Both the position numbers and the translations under genes were made by a program. DNA of 64,000 nt from assembly GCF_009932725.1 (NCBI RefSeq), contig NZ_BLJU01000018.1, forward strand, positions 62,001-126,000, given 5' to 3'. Below the pieces are notes generated by a model, which did no database searches, had not been told where the DNA came from, and saw only the letters and a program-made list of their open reading frames with translations. This document shows, piece after piece, positions 1 to 7,806 of the stretch (the first letter of the stretch is position 1; every line of letters begins with the position of its first letter). Origin of the DNA: Pseudomonas yangonensis (GTDB lineage: Bacteria > Pseudomonadota > Gammaproteobacteria > Pseudomonadales > Pseudomonadaceae).

Positions 1-96
1 TCCGCCGGCCAGGACGTGGATGGCGGTTGCGGTCAGTTGCGTGCACGGGCGGTGGATGTGGTCAACACCAGTCGGCTGCATAAAAATCGCGGCTGA
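1..96 (+). CDS. C-terminal end of a RlmN/Cfr-like radical SAM methyltransferase (partial)
   Basis: Only the last 31 codons are inside the window; the frame is open from base 1 to a TGA at 94-96. The tail contains D-V-D-G-G-C-G-Q-L, which resembles the D-x-D-x-x-C-G-Q-L motif near the end of RlmN, the enzyme that methylates A2503 of 23S rRNA; the Cys is the methyl-carrying residue in that family. The remaining residues are basic, also typical of RlmN tails. The catalytic radical-SAM domain lies outside the window, so this rests on one motif. It could be an RlmN paralogue rather than RlmN itself. Confidence 0.5.
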   Translation, partial: SAGQDVDGGCGQLRARAVDVVNTSRLHKNRG

Positions 97-99
97 TGC

Positions 100-126
100 T
101 CAAGAACGGCTGCGCTTAACCGATAA
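100..126 (+). promoter_or_regulatory. sigma-28 (FliA) promoter of the chemoreceptor gene
   Basis: TCAAGAAC at 100-107 and ACCGATAA at 119-126 are separated by 11 bases. The FliA consensus is TAAAGTTT-N11-GCCGATAA (TCAAG-type -35 in pseudomonads), so the -10 matches 7 of 8 and the spacing is exact. It lies about 115 bases before the chemoreceptor start, which fits control by the flagellar regulon. Confidence 0.7.
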
Positions 127-239
127 GCAACGTACAGAGAACACACGTCCAACAGGCAAAACGCCAGCACTGTACTAGGTTTTAAAGAACCACCTTGCAT
201 GGATGCAGCCCCGCCTTTCTTGCATCCTGGAGTCCACCG

Positions 240-2123
240 ATGAAAATCGCCCACAAGGTCGGTATCGCAGCCGCGACCGTGCTTTTTCTTACCACCAGCT
301 TGTTATCCCTTTCGCAGGTCAGCCAGGTACGAGAAACCCTGCGCAGCCAGGTTGAAGAAAGCATTGCCGAGTCGAGCAGTGCCCTGGCCGGGCAAATCGA
401 GAACTGGCTCAACGCCAAGCTGAGGCTGATTGACCTGATGGCGCAGACCATCGATAGCAATTACAGCCCCGAAGAAACCCAACGGGTGTTCAACGCGCCG
501 CTGCTCAAGAGCGAATTCATTCTGGTATTCGGAGCGTTGGAAGCAGACGGTAAACCGATCAAGAACAGCGATGAGTGGAAACCGAACGCGGATTGGGATG
601 GACGCCAACGCCCCTGGTACGCCACTGGCAAAGCTGCCAGCCAGGCCATGCTGACCGAGCCGTACGTGGATTCCACCACAAATGAAATCCTTATCTCCGC
701 CGTGGCCCGCATCAGCGATGCTGGCCAGTTTCTGGGCGCGTTCGGCGGCGATATCCGCCTGCAATCGGTAGCCGACGCGGTCAATACCTTGGATTTCAAC
801 GATGCTGGCTACGCCTTCCTGCTCAGCCGCTCGGGCAACATCATTTCCCACCCCAACGCCGACTATAACGGCAAGTCCTACAGCGCACTCTTCGATGGTC
901 AGAGTCCGGCACTGGGTCAGGATTTGCGCGAGGTCGAGGCCGGCGGCAAAACGCTGCTGATCTCCTTCACCCCGCTGCCCAATCTGCGTGGCATGGACTG
1001 GTATATCGGCGTGGTACTGGACGAAAGCGTGGTCATGGCCGAGGCCAATCGCCTGACCTGGCTGGCGGTAGTCGGTACCGTGGTCGGCGTGGCCATCAGT
1101 TTGGTGGTGCTGGGCCTGCTGATGAACAGCCTGCTCAAACCCTTGGGGCTGCTTGGCACCTCGCTGCGCGAAATCAACAGCGGTGAAGGCGATCTGACCC
1201 GCCGCCTGGCGATCACCAGTAACGACGAGGTGGGCGAGCTGTCGCAGGAGTTCAACCGTTTCCTGCAGACCCTGCAGACACTGATCGGCGACGTCATGAG
1301 CAGCTCGCATCAGGTCCGCGAAAGCACCGCACTGACCTCGAACGAATCGGAACAGGCCGCTCGCCGCCTGCAGGAACAGCTGCAGGAACTCGATCAACTG
1401 GCCACCGCCATGCAGGAAATGGCCTCCACAGCCGAGGAAGTGGCACGCAACGCCCAGGCCGCAGCCCAGGCAGCCGTTGCCGCCAACGAGGAAACCGAGA
1501 ACGGCGTGCGCGTGGTGTCGCAATCGAGTTCGGCGATTCGCCACCTGGCCGACGAGATGGACGAAACCAGTCATGCCATCAACGAGCTGGCCAAGCTCAG
1601 CCACAATATCGAGTCGATCCTGCAGGTCATCACCAGCATCGCCGAGCAGACCAACCTGTTGGCGCTGAACGCCGCCATCGAGGCCGCGCGCGCCGGCGAA
1701 TCCGGCCGCGGCTTTGCCGTGGTCGCCGACGAGGTACGCTCGCTGGCCTCGCGCACGCAACAGGCCACGCAGGAAATCCGGCAGATGATCGACCAGCTCC
1801 AGGGCGGTGTGCGTCAGGCCGAGAGCCGTATGCAGCAAAGCCGCGATACGGCCAGCAAGACCGCTGAGGAAGCCGGCGCGGCCAACGACATGCTCGGCCG
1901 CATCCGCGAGGCGATCACCCGCATCAACGACATGAACCTGCAGATCGCCACTGCAGCCGAAGAACAGAGCGCCACCACCGAGGAGATCAACCGCAATACC
2001 ACCAACATTCGCGACATCAGCCATGAACTGGCTGGCGGCGCCGAACAGCAGGTTCGCCAGTGCGCCTCGATGGTGGAGCAAGTCGGCCAGCAGGATCGCC
2101 TGCTGGGCCGCTTCAAGGTCTGA
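240..2123 (+). CDS. Methyl-accepting chemotaxis protein with dCache sensor domain
   Basis: Transmembrane chemoreceptor of 627 residues that would signal to CheA/CheW. Order of parts: membrane helix about 8-28, periplasmic double-Cache domain about 35-280, second membrane helix about 283-305, HAMP about 306-360, then the long cytoplasmic coiled coil with the signalling tip E-Q-T-N-L-L-A-L-N-A-A-I-E-A-A-R-A-G-E near residue 480. The sensor carries R-Q-R-P-W-Y, a Tyr 15 residues on (EPYVD) and a later Asp (FNDAGY), most of the amino-acid-binding dCache_1 motif; the motif's first Tyr is a Trp here (WDGRQRPWY). The ATG at 240 is chosen because GGAG lies at good spacing; an upstream in-frame ATG at 195 has no such site. 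No C-terminal CheR-binding pentapeptide is seen. Confidence 0.93.
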   Translation: MKIAHKVGIAAATVLFLTTSLLSLSQVSQVRETLRSQVEESIAESSSALAGQIENWLNAKLRLIDLMAQTIDSNYSPEETQRVFNAPLLKSEFILVFGALEADGKPIKNSDEWKPNADWDGRQRPWYATGKAASQAMLTEPYVDSTTNEILISAVARISDAGQFLGAFGGDIRLQSVADAVNTLDFNDAGYAFLLSRSGNIISHPNADYNGKSYSALFDGQSPALGQDLREVEAGGKTLLISFTPLPNLRGMDWYIGVVLDESVVMAEANRLTWLAVVGTVVGVAISLVVLGLLMNSLLKPLGLLGTSLREINSGEGDLTRRLAITSNDEVGELSQEFNRFLQTLQTLIGDVMSSSHQVRESTALTSNESEQAARRLQEQLQELDQLATAMQEMASTAEEVARNAQAAAQAAVAANEETENGVRVVSQSSSAIRHLADEMDETSHAINELAKLSHNIESILQVITSIAEQTNLLALNAAIEAARAGESGRGFAVVADEVRSLASRTQQATQEIRQMIDQLQGGVRQAESRMQQSRDTASKTAEEAGAANDMLGRIREAITRINDMNLQIATAAEEQSATTEEINRNTTNIRDISHELAGGAEQQVRQCASMVEQVGQQDRLLGRFKV

Positions 2124-2154
2124 GCCAAGCGCAGCTAACCCGCGCGCAGGAAAG

Positions 2155-2178
2155 AGCCCCGGCATGCCGGGGCTTTTT
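2155..2178. terminator. Bidirectional Rho-independent terminator
   Basis: Stem AGCCCC/GGGGCT (2155-2160 with 2169-2174) around GGCATGCC, followed by five T on the + strand. It sits between the convergent ends of the chemoreceptor and the polyamine-binding protein. Confidence 0.85.
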
Positions 2179-2189
2179 AATCGTAGCGA

Positions 2190-3266
2190 TCAGACACCGC
2201 TCTTGACCTTGCTCCAGATGCGCGTGCGTACCCGGTCGATCTTCAACGGCATGGCCTCCAGCGTGTACAGCTTGTCCATGACCGCGTCAGGTGGATAGAC
2301 GGTCGGGTCTGCCTTGAGCGCGGGATCGACCAGGCTGTCGGCCTTGGCGTTGCCATTGGCGTACTTCACATGATTGCTGATGGCAGCCATCACCTCGGGC
2401 TGCAGCAGGTAGTTCATGAAGGCATAGGCGCCCTCCTCATTCCCTGCATCAGCCGGCATGGCCACCATGTCGAACCAGATCGGCGCGCCTTCCTTGGGAA
2501 TCTCGTATTGAATCTTCACCCCGTTGCTCGCTTCTGCGGCGCGGGCGCCAGCCTGCATGATGTCGCCAGAGAAGCCAACCGCCATGCAGATCTCGCCATT
2601 GGCCAGGTCACCAACGTATTTGGAAGAGTGGAAATAGCGCACGTTCTTGCGCATCTCCATCAGTAGCGCTTCGGCGCGCCGATAATCCTCGGGGTTCTTG
2701 CTATGGTGCGGTAGCCCCAGATGATGCAGGGCAATCGGCAGCATTTCCGGGCCGTTGTCGAGGATCGCCACGCCGCACTGGTTGAGCTTGGCCAGCGTGG
2801 CCGGGTCGAACAGCACGTCCCAGCTGTCCATCTTCACGTCATCGCCCAAGACCGCACGTACCTTGTCGACGTTGTAACCGATACCAGTGCTGCCCCACAG
2901 GTAAGGGAAGCCGTGTTCGTTGCCCGGATCGTTCACCTCCAGCGCTTTCATCAGCACCGGGTTGAGGTTGTTCCAGTTCGGTAGCTTGCTGCGATCGAGC
3001 TTCTTCAGTGCGCCACCCTGGATCTGCCGGGCCATGAAGTGGTTGGAGGGGAACACCACGTCGTAGCCGGAGCGACCGGCCATGAGCTTGGCGTCCAGCG
3101 TCTCGTTACTGTCATAGACGTCATAATGGGTGCCCAGGGCGCTGCTCTTTTCGAACTGCTTGAGGGTGTCCGGGGCGATGTAGTCGGTCCAGTTGTAGAT
3201 ACGCACGCTGTCAGCTGCATGGGCGGTGCCGGCCAGGATCAGGCACGGCAGGAGTTTCTTCAGCAT
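2190..3266 (-). CDS. Periplasmic polyamine-binding protein (PotF/SpuD-like)
   Basis: Solute-binding protein of 358 residues for putrescine/spermidine-type ABC uptake. A signal peptide of about 17 residues ends at A-H-A. The mature part starts V-R-I-Y-N-W-T-D-Y-I and has Y-D-V-Y-D-S-N-E and L-W-G-S-T-G-I-G-Y-N, the usual landmarks of the PotF/SpuD family. GAGG lies six bases before the ATG. No ABC ATPase or permease gene is next to it, so it either uses a transporter encoded elsewhere or acts as an extra binding protein. The downstream neighbours on the same strand (cupin, FAD amine oxidase, regulator) suggest a polyamine catabolism group. Ligand choice cannot be read from the sequence. Confidence 0.9.
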   Translation of the reverse strand: MLKKLLPCLILAGTAHAADSVRIYNWTDYIAPDTLKQFEKSSALGTHYDVYDSNETLDAKLMAGRSGYDVVFPSNHFMARQIQGGALKKLDRSKLPNWNNLNPVLMKALEVNDPGNEHGFPYLWGSTGIGYNVDKVRAVLGDDVKMDSWDVLFDPATLAKLNQCGVAILDNGPEMLPIALHHLGLPHHSKNPEDYRRAEALLMEMRKNVRYFHSSKYVGDLANGEICMAVGFSGDIMQAGARAAEASNGVKIQYEIPKEGAPIWFDMVAMPADAGNEEGAYAFMNYLLQPEVMAAISNHVKYANGNAKADSLVDPALKADPTVYPPDAVMDKLYTLEAMPLKIDRVRTRIWSKVKSGV

Positions 3267-3320
3267 GGAATACCTCGTCGATGATCTTGTTGTTGTAGGC
3301 AGTCACTGAAAAGGTGCCGG

Positions 3321-3662
3321 TCAGAAGATCAGCACATAAGTCTTACGCACCGTTTCTTGTATGTCCCAGATGCCGAGGGTGTTGGCCGGCATCATCAACG
3401 CGTCGCCAGCGCGGATCTCGATAGCCTCGCCGCCGTCAGGCGTGAAGGTGCAGCGCCCGGCCACGAAGTGAAAGAACTCCTGCTGCACGATCTGTCGGCG
3501 CCAGCGCCCCGGGGTGCATTCCCAGACGCCGGTCTCGACGCCATCACTGCGCTCGACACTGGTGGTCGAGGCGACCGCCACCGGCTCGCCCAGCGGGACG
3601 GCGACAGGGCTGGACGTATCCAGGGCGATGCCGGGGGTGTCGCGAAAAAGGGTAATGTTCAT
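3321..3662 (-). CDS. Small cupin-domain protein (cupin_3/DUF861 type)
   Basis: 113 residues forming a single cupin barrel. G-V-W-E-C-T-P-G-R-W, then E-F-F-H-F-V-A-G-R and a closing G-D-A-L-M-M-P strand match the DUF861 cupins that accompany gamma-glutamyl-putrescine and related amine oxidation genes. It lies 33 bases downstream of the FAD oxidase and is probably co-transcribed with it. The family often lacks a proven reaction; binding of a small catabolite or a metal is an inference. Confidence 0.82.
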   Translation of the reverse strand: MNITLFRDTPGIALDTSSPVAVPLGEPVAVASTTSVERSDGVETGVWECTPGRWRRQIVQQEFFHFVAGRCTFTPDGGEAIEIRAGDALMMPANTLGIWDIQETVRKTYVLIF

Positions 3663-3695
3663 GAGTACTCCAGATAAAGAACGGCTGGCATTCGC

Positions 3696-5099
3696 TCAGC
3701 CCATCAGGCTTTCCATGCGCGCCGCCACCGCCTGCGCCAGACGCCGTCGCCAGGCTGGGCTGCGCGGGTTGGCGAGTACTTCGTCCTCGTGAACGAAACT
3801 GCGGATGATCGCGTTGTAACCGAGCCAGCGGCAGGGTTCGGGCTCCCAGCGAGGCAAACGGGAAATCGGGCTATCATTCAGCACCCAGGGCTGGTGCAGC
3901 AGTTCGCTGTCGCGGCCCAGAATCAGATCAGCCAGGGTTCGCCCACCCAGGTTGCTGGCACCGACGCCCTCACCACCGTAGCCGCCAGACAGCGCGATAC
4001 GGTTGCGCGAGTCACGCAGCATGTGCGGCTGGAAGCGCCGTGCCATGCCCAGATTGCCACCCCAGGAGTGGCTGAAGCGCACGTTGCGCAGTTGCGGGAA
4101 GAGCTCACCCATCAGGTAGCGGCGCAGACCGCGTTCGTCCTCAGTCAGGTTGAAGTCGTTACGCAGCCGGCCTCCAAAGCGATAGCCACCACGCGCACCG
4201 AAGATAAGACGATCATCGAGGCTGCGCTGGCCGTAGGTGACCTGGCGGCTGAATTCGCTGAACGCCTGCCCACGCTCCAGGCCGATACCGGCCCAAATGT
4301 CCGCCGGCAGCGGCTCGGTGGCCACGATCAGGCTCTGCACCGGCAACTGGTGATTGCCCAGCGGTGACAAGGTGGCCGCATAACCCTCGATGGCCGGCAC
4401 CACCCAATCGGCCGTGACGCGAGCCTGAGCCGTGCGCACCTGGCCTGGCTGCCAGTCGATCACCGGGCTGCGCTCGTAGAGCTCGACGCCCATATCTTCG
4501 ACGCTACGCGCCAGACCCCGCACCAGCTTGGCAGGCTGAATGGTCGCGCAATGCGGGCTGTACAGCGCGCCATAGGCATTGGCGACACGCAGTTGCGCGA
4601 CCAGCTCGCTCGGTGACAGCCAGCGGTAATCGTCTTCACCGAGGCCCAGCTCGCGCAAGTGCTCGAGGTAATCGCGCAGGCGCACTTCCTGCTCCGGATA
4701 GCGCGCGGCGCAATACAGCACGCCACCCTTGCGCAGGTCGCAATCGATGCCTTCGCGGGCCACCACCTCGGCCACTTCGTCGGGAATAGCGTGCAGCAGG
4801 TCGAAGGATGCCTTGCGCGCGGCAGACGGCCGAGCGGCCAGCAGGTGATCCTCACCGAGCAGGTTACCCATCAGCCAGCCGCCGTTACGCCCGGAAGCGC
4901 CGAAACCGGCCGTCTCGGCCTCCAAAATCACGACGCGCAGTTGTGGGGCGTACCGTTTGAGGTAATAGGCCGTCCACAGGCCGGTATAGCCGGCGCCGAT
5001 GATGGCTACGTCTGCCTGAATATCGTGCTGCAGGCTGGGCCGCGCCTGCAGTGGATCATCGAGCTGATCCATCCATAGGCTGATGTTGCGCCAGTTCAT
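3696..5099 (-). CDS. FAD-dependent amine oxidase, gamma-glutamylputrescine oxidase type (PuuB/PauB)
   Basis: DAO-type flavoenzyme of about 467 residues. The FAD-binding fold begins D-V-A-I-I-G-A-G-Y-T-G-L-W (G-x-G-x-x-G), followed by E-A-E-x-A-G-F-G-A-S-G-R-N-G-G-W, the signature of PuuB/OrdL proteins; near the C-terminus S-G-G-Y-G-G-E-G-V-G completes the FAD site. PuuB oxidises gamma-glutamyl-putrescine to the aldehyde with release of hydrogen peroxide. The start at MNWRN is preferred because GGAGG lies five bases upstream; an alternative ATG ten codons earlier lacks a site. The polyamine-binding protein, cupin and AraC regulator beside it support a role in polyamine use. It could instead act on another N-substituted amine. 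Confidence 0.88.
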   Translation of the reverse strand: MNWRNISLWMDQLDDPLQARPSLQHDIQADVAIIGAGYTGLWTAYYLKRYAPQLRVVILEAETAGFGASGRNGGWLMGNLLGEDHLLAARPSAARKASFDLLHAIPDEVAEVVAREGIDCDLRKGGVLYCAARYPEQEVRLRDYLEHLRELGLGEDDYRWLSPSELVAQLRVANAYGALYSPHCATIQPAKLVRGLARSVEDMGVELYERSPVIDWQPGQVRTAQARVTADWVVPAIEGYAATLSPLGNHQLPVQSLIVATEPLPADIWAGIGLERGQAFSEFSRQVTYGQRSLDDRLIFGARGGYRFGGRLRNDFNLTEDERGLRRYLMGELFPQLRNVRFSHSWGGNLGMARRFQPHMLRDSRNRIALSGGYGGEGVGASNLGGRTLADLILGRDSELLHQPWVLNDSPISRLPRWEPEPCRWLGYNAIIRSFVHEDEVLANPRSPAWRRRLAQAVAARMESLMG

Positions 5100-5144
5100 C
5101 CATGCCTCCGTCATCGGTTGATGACGCAAGGCTAGTAGTGGCGA

Positions 5145-5966
5145 TCAGGTGCTGTCTTGCGTGCGTACCCGCGAGGAAATTTTCTTGAGATAAGCCTTCG
5201 GCGATAGCCCGGTGTGGCGCTTGAAACAGCTGTAGAACGCCGACAGGGAATTGAAGCCTGAAGCAAAGGCCAGCTCGTCGATAGGTTTCAGGTCACTGCC
5301 GGCCTGCAGGGCGTCGAGCAGGTACTGCAGGCGAGCGCGATTGACGTAGCGATAGAAGCTTTCGCCGAGTACCTGGTTGAGCAGATGGGAAATCTGGTTG
5401 CGGCTGTAGCCAGTCGCCGCTGCCACCTGCTGCAGGTCCAGCTCCGGGTCGAGAAATGGCCGGCTGCGCTGGAAGTAATCCTGTAAATCCTGCGCCAGTT
5501 GCCCGAGCTGACGCGTCGACAACCCCAGACGACTGATCGCCGGGCGTGAAGTGGCAGTTTCGCCCGCGCCACGGGCCTCATGCACGAGGGTCGCGTATTC
5601 GTTGATGCGCCAGATCAGGCCGTCGCGCACGGTGATGGCCTCGCCGGTGCGAAACGACACCAGCCCGTCCCCGCCCAGCAGGCTGGTGCGGTACTGGATG
5701 AAGGCCGTATGGCCATCGATGCGAATACGATCGACATGCTCCAGCAGCTCGCCCGGGCGGCGCGGCAGGTTGGCCTCGACGTACTCGCGCAGGTCGGCCA
5801 GGCGCATGCAAAGCTGCTGATAGAAATCGTTGTATTCGATGTCCGGGTGGTACAGCGCCAGCACCGCTTCGAGATCACGGTGCTTCCAGCTCAGGTGATA
5901 GCGCAGGATGGTTTCACGGGTGCGCTCGGTTTGCGCGGCATCGTCGGCAAAAAGATCGTCAGGCAT
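5145..5966 (-). CDS. AraC-family regulator with N-terminal NTF2/SnoaL-like domain
   Basis: 273 residues. Residues about 15-135 look like an NTF2/SnoaL-like ligand pocket (H-L-S-W-K-H-R-D-L-E-A-V-L-A-L-Y-H-P-D-I-E-Y-N-D-F), and residues about 165-265 hold the paired helix-turn-helix of AraC/XylS proteins (Y-S-R-N-Q-I-S-H-L-L-N, then G-F-N-S-L-S-A-F-Y-S-C-F-K-R-H-T-G-L-S-P). Most AraC proteins carry a cupin-like arm, so a SnoaL-type sensor is less common. It ends 46 bases before the amine oxidase start and reads in the same direction, so it may be the local regulator responding to an amine or aldehyde; that is inference. Confidence 0.88.
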   Translation of the reverse strand: MPDDLFADDAAQTERTRETILRYHLSWKHRDLEAVLALYHPDIEYNDFYQQLCMRLADLREYVEANLPRRPGELLEHVDRIRIDGHTAFIQYRTSLLGGDGLVSFRTGEAITVRDGLIWRINEYATLVHEARGAGETATSRPAISRLGLSTRQLGQLAQDLQDYFQRSRPFLDPELDLQQVAAATGYSRNQISHLLNQVLGESFYRYVNRARLQYLLDALQAGSDLKPIDELAFASGFNSLSAFYSCFKRHTGLSPKAYLKKISSRVRTQDST

Positions 5967-6084
5967 GGTCGGCGTCGGTGGTCAGCGCCCTGGCAGATTG
6001 CCTGATTAGCAGAAGCCAGCCTAGCCCCCTCGTGCTGCCTGGCAGGTTGCGGACTATGCTTGCAGCAGCGAAGGAGAGACCGAC

Positions 6085-6312
6085 ATGACAGATCAGGACA
6101 AAGATCCCCAGCAGGCCCCACTGACCCTGCGCGAGATGCTACAGAGCGTGCTGGCGGCAGCGCTCGGCGTACAGAGCGGCAAGAACCGCAGCCGTGACTT
6201 CAGCCGCGGCAAACCCGGTCATTTCATTCTGCTCGGGATTCTCTTCACTGCCTTGTTCGTGATCGTGCTGCTGGGCGCAGTGAAACTGATCCTGCACCTG
6301 GCGACCGGCTGA
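6085..6312 (+). CDS. DUF2970 small inner-membrane protein
   Basis: 75 residues: a polar N-terminus, L-R-E-M-L-Q-S-V-L-A-A-A-L-G-V-Q-S, then a single membrane helix (about 48-70). The LQSVLAAALGVQS block and the F-S-x-G-K-P-G-H-F-I stretch are what defines DUF2970. GGAG lies about ten bases upstream. Function unknown. It converges on the next gene with one base between the stops. Confidence 0.85.
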   Translation: MTDQDKDPQQAPLTLREMLQSVLAAALGVQSGKNRSRDFSRGKPGHFILLGILFTALFVIVLLGAVKLILHLATG

Positions 6313-6313
6313 G

Positions 6314-7375
6314 TCAGTCCAGCAGTGATGCGATCGAGCAGTCATACCGCTGCAGCTGAGGCTGTGCCACCGCGCTGAACTGGCGAAAGTCCATTTCGAT
6401 ATCCGCCTGACCAAGGCGTCTGAGCAGCCTCTGCGCCTGCTCCCTGTCGATGATGCGCAGCAGCCGCGCCTCCTGATCCTTGCCACCGCGCTCGATGAAA
6501 TCCAACCCGCGGGCGTGGTCACTGAGCATCACCATAGCGCAGGCGCCCAGAAGGAAATGCCCGCTGGCCAGGACCTCGACCTGTCCGTCTGTTCGCGCTT
6601 GCAGCACCCGCGGCGAGTTGTTTAACGCAGCATAGTGCAACGTCCGATTCTGTTCGGAAGCCGCCCGCATGACACCGAACGCCATTGCGTCGTTGGCGGA
6701 CCAGATCAGGCTCACCTGCGGATGGCGCGGCAGCAAGCTGACGGCCTGCTCATAGGCACGCTGCTCAAGCCATTCGCCATGCACAGCCTGCACCAGACGC
6801 ACATGCGGCGCCCGGCTCAGCGCGCGCTGCAGGCCGGCCAGGCGCAACATCGAGGATGGCGTCTGCTTGACGCCGGCAAATGCAAGCAACTCGGTTGGCT
6901 GCCCGCGGCTGAGTGCAATCAGTTCGCGCCCCATCAGGTAGCCCGCGTCCTCGTCGTTGGGCACCAGACTGCCCAGCCAGTTGCGATGACGTTCCCGGCT
7001 ACCACCGATCAGGCTCTGCTGCTCATCGGTGAGCGTGCTGTGCAGGGCGAAAAGACGCACCTGACTGCCTTCGAACAAACGCAGCAGTTCAGGCCCCAGG
7101 AACTGCTCGTTGGTAAAGATGAGGTAATCCGGATGCTCGCCCTGCAGGACCTGCCGGGCATTGCTCAGCATGCGCACGGGGTCGCGTTCAGCGTAAAGCA
7201 CGGTCAGTTGCACGCCCAGATCGCCAGCGGCGTCAGCCATATAAAGGGCGTAATCGCTCCAGAACGGCTCGTCGGAATAACCGGGATTGAGAAAAACCAC
7301 CGACGGCGCACGCGATTGCGCTGTCGCCAGTGCACAGCACAACAGTAACCCCAGGCCCAACACCCACCTGCTCAC
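6314..7375 (-). CDS. Periplasmic sugar-type (type I) binding protein
   Basis: 353 residues from a GTG at 7373-7375, chosen because GGGGAGGGG precedes it and because a clean signal peptide then follows (V-S-R-W-V-L-G-L-G-L-L-L-C-C-A-L-A-T-A-Q). The mature part has the two-lobed type I periplasmic-binding fold: P-S-V-V-F-L-N-P-G-Y-S-D-E-P-F-W, then later L-I-W-S-A-N-D-A-M-A-F-G and Y-A-A-L-N-N-S. This resembles the TorT/LuxP/RbsB group. No transporter genes are adjacent, so it may feed a sensor kinase or cyclase instead of a transporter. A reading frame extends further upstream without a ribosome site. Confidence 0.75.
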   Translation of the reverse strand: MSRWVLGLGLLLCCALATAQSRAPSVVFLNPGYSDEPFWSDYALYMADAAGDLGVQLTVLYAERDPVRMLSNARQVLQGEHPDYLIFTNEQFLGPELLRLFEGSQVRLFALHSTLTDEQQSLIGGSRERHRNWLGSLVPNDEDAGYLMGRELIALSRGQPTELLAFAGVKQTPSSMLRLAGLQRALSRAPHVRLVQAVHGEWLEQRAYEQAVSLLPRHPQVSLIWSANDAMAFGVMRAASEQNRTLHYAALNNSPRVLQARTDGQVEVLASGHFLLGACAMVMLSDHARGLDFIERGGKDQEARLLRIIDREQAQRLLRRLGQADIEMDFRQFSAVAQPQLQRYDCSIASLLD

Positions 7376-7415
7376 GACGCCCCTCCCCGGTTGACGGGGC
7401 GCAGTATAGGGTGCA

Positions 7416-7453
7416 AAAAGAAAAAGGCCGACCGCTAATGCGCGCCGGCCTTC
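7416..7453 (-). terminator. Rho-independent terminator after the 37-residue gene
   Basis: On the minus strand AAGGCCG (7446-7452) pairs with CGGCCTT (7424-7430) and is followed by a T-rich run (complement of 7416-7423). It immediately follows the small gene ending at 7458. Confidence 0.75.
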
Positions 7454-7457
7454 ACGC

Positions 7458-7571
7458 TCACTGCCCGCTAACCCAGAAGACCGCAGTCCCCACCGCAATC
7501 AGGATCAGGCAGAAGATCGCCCAGGCGTCGATGACGCTGTCGGAATTATCCATATCGGTGTGTTCGCTCAT
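7458..7571 (-). CDS. 37-residue single-helix membrane protein
   Basis: Too short for usual gene finding: ATG at 7571, TGA at 7458. The product begins MSEHTDMDNSDSVID and continues into a hydrophobic helix (W-A-I-F-C-L-I-L-I-A-V-G-T-A-V-F-W-V) ending S-G-Q. GGGGGAG lies about three to nine bases before the ATG and a strong terminator follows the stop, so it looks like an independent transcription unit. One membrane helix with an acidic cytoplasmic or periplasmic tail; no known partner. It lies upstream of, and divergent from, cysI. Confidence 0.7.
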   Translation of the reverse strand: MSEHTDMDNSDSVIDAWAIFCLILIAVGTAVFWVSGQ

Positions 7572-7806
7572 GGCTCCCCCTCTTCTTGTGATTGTGGGTG
7601 ACGCATACTGCATTTAAGACCAGCCTCGGCACTGGCTCAAACCATCTGGTTATGCTTTAGGACAGTCTTATTCCTTAAAGCTAGGTTTATATATTCAAAC
7701 ATCACTTTTACGCATAAACCTGAGCTGGTATCGTGCCCCGGCTCCTCGGGGAGTGCGCGGCCGTGCGCGCTGATTGGCAGTAAGCAGCCTGAAAACAGGA
7801 CCCTTC

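Noticed and set aside
303..2165. Long open frame on the minus strand over the chemoreceptor
   Set aside because: GC-rich antisense shadow without ribosome site or protein-like composition; the chemoreceptor frame is certain. The same holds for long antisense frames over cysI, nirB, ppsA, acnD and the nitrate reductase.
3789..4367. 192-residue + strand frame inside the amine oxidase
   Set aside because: Antisense to a well-supported FAD enzyme, no motifs, no start site.
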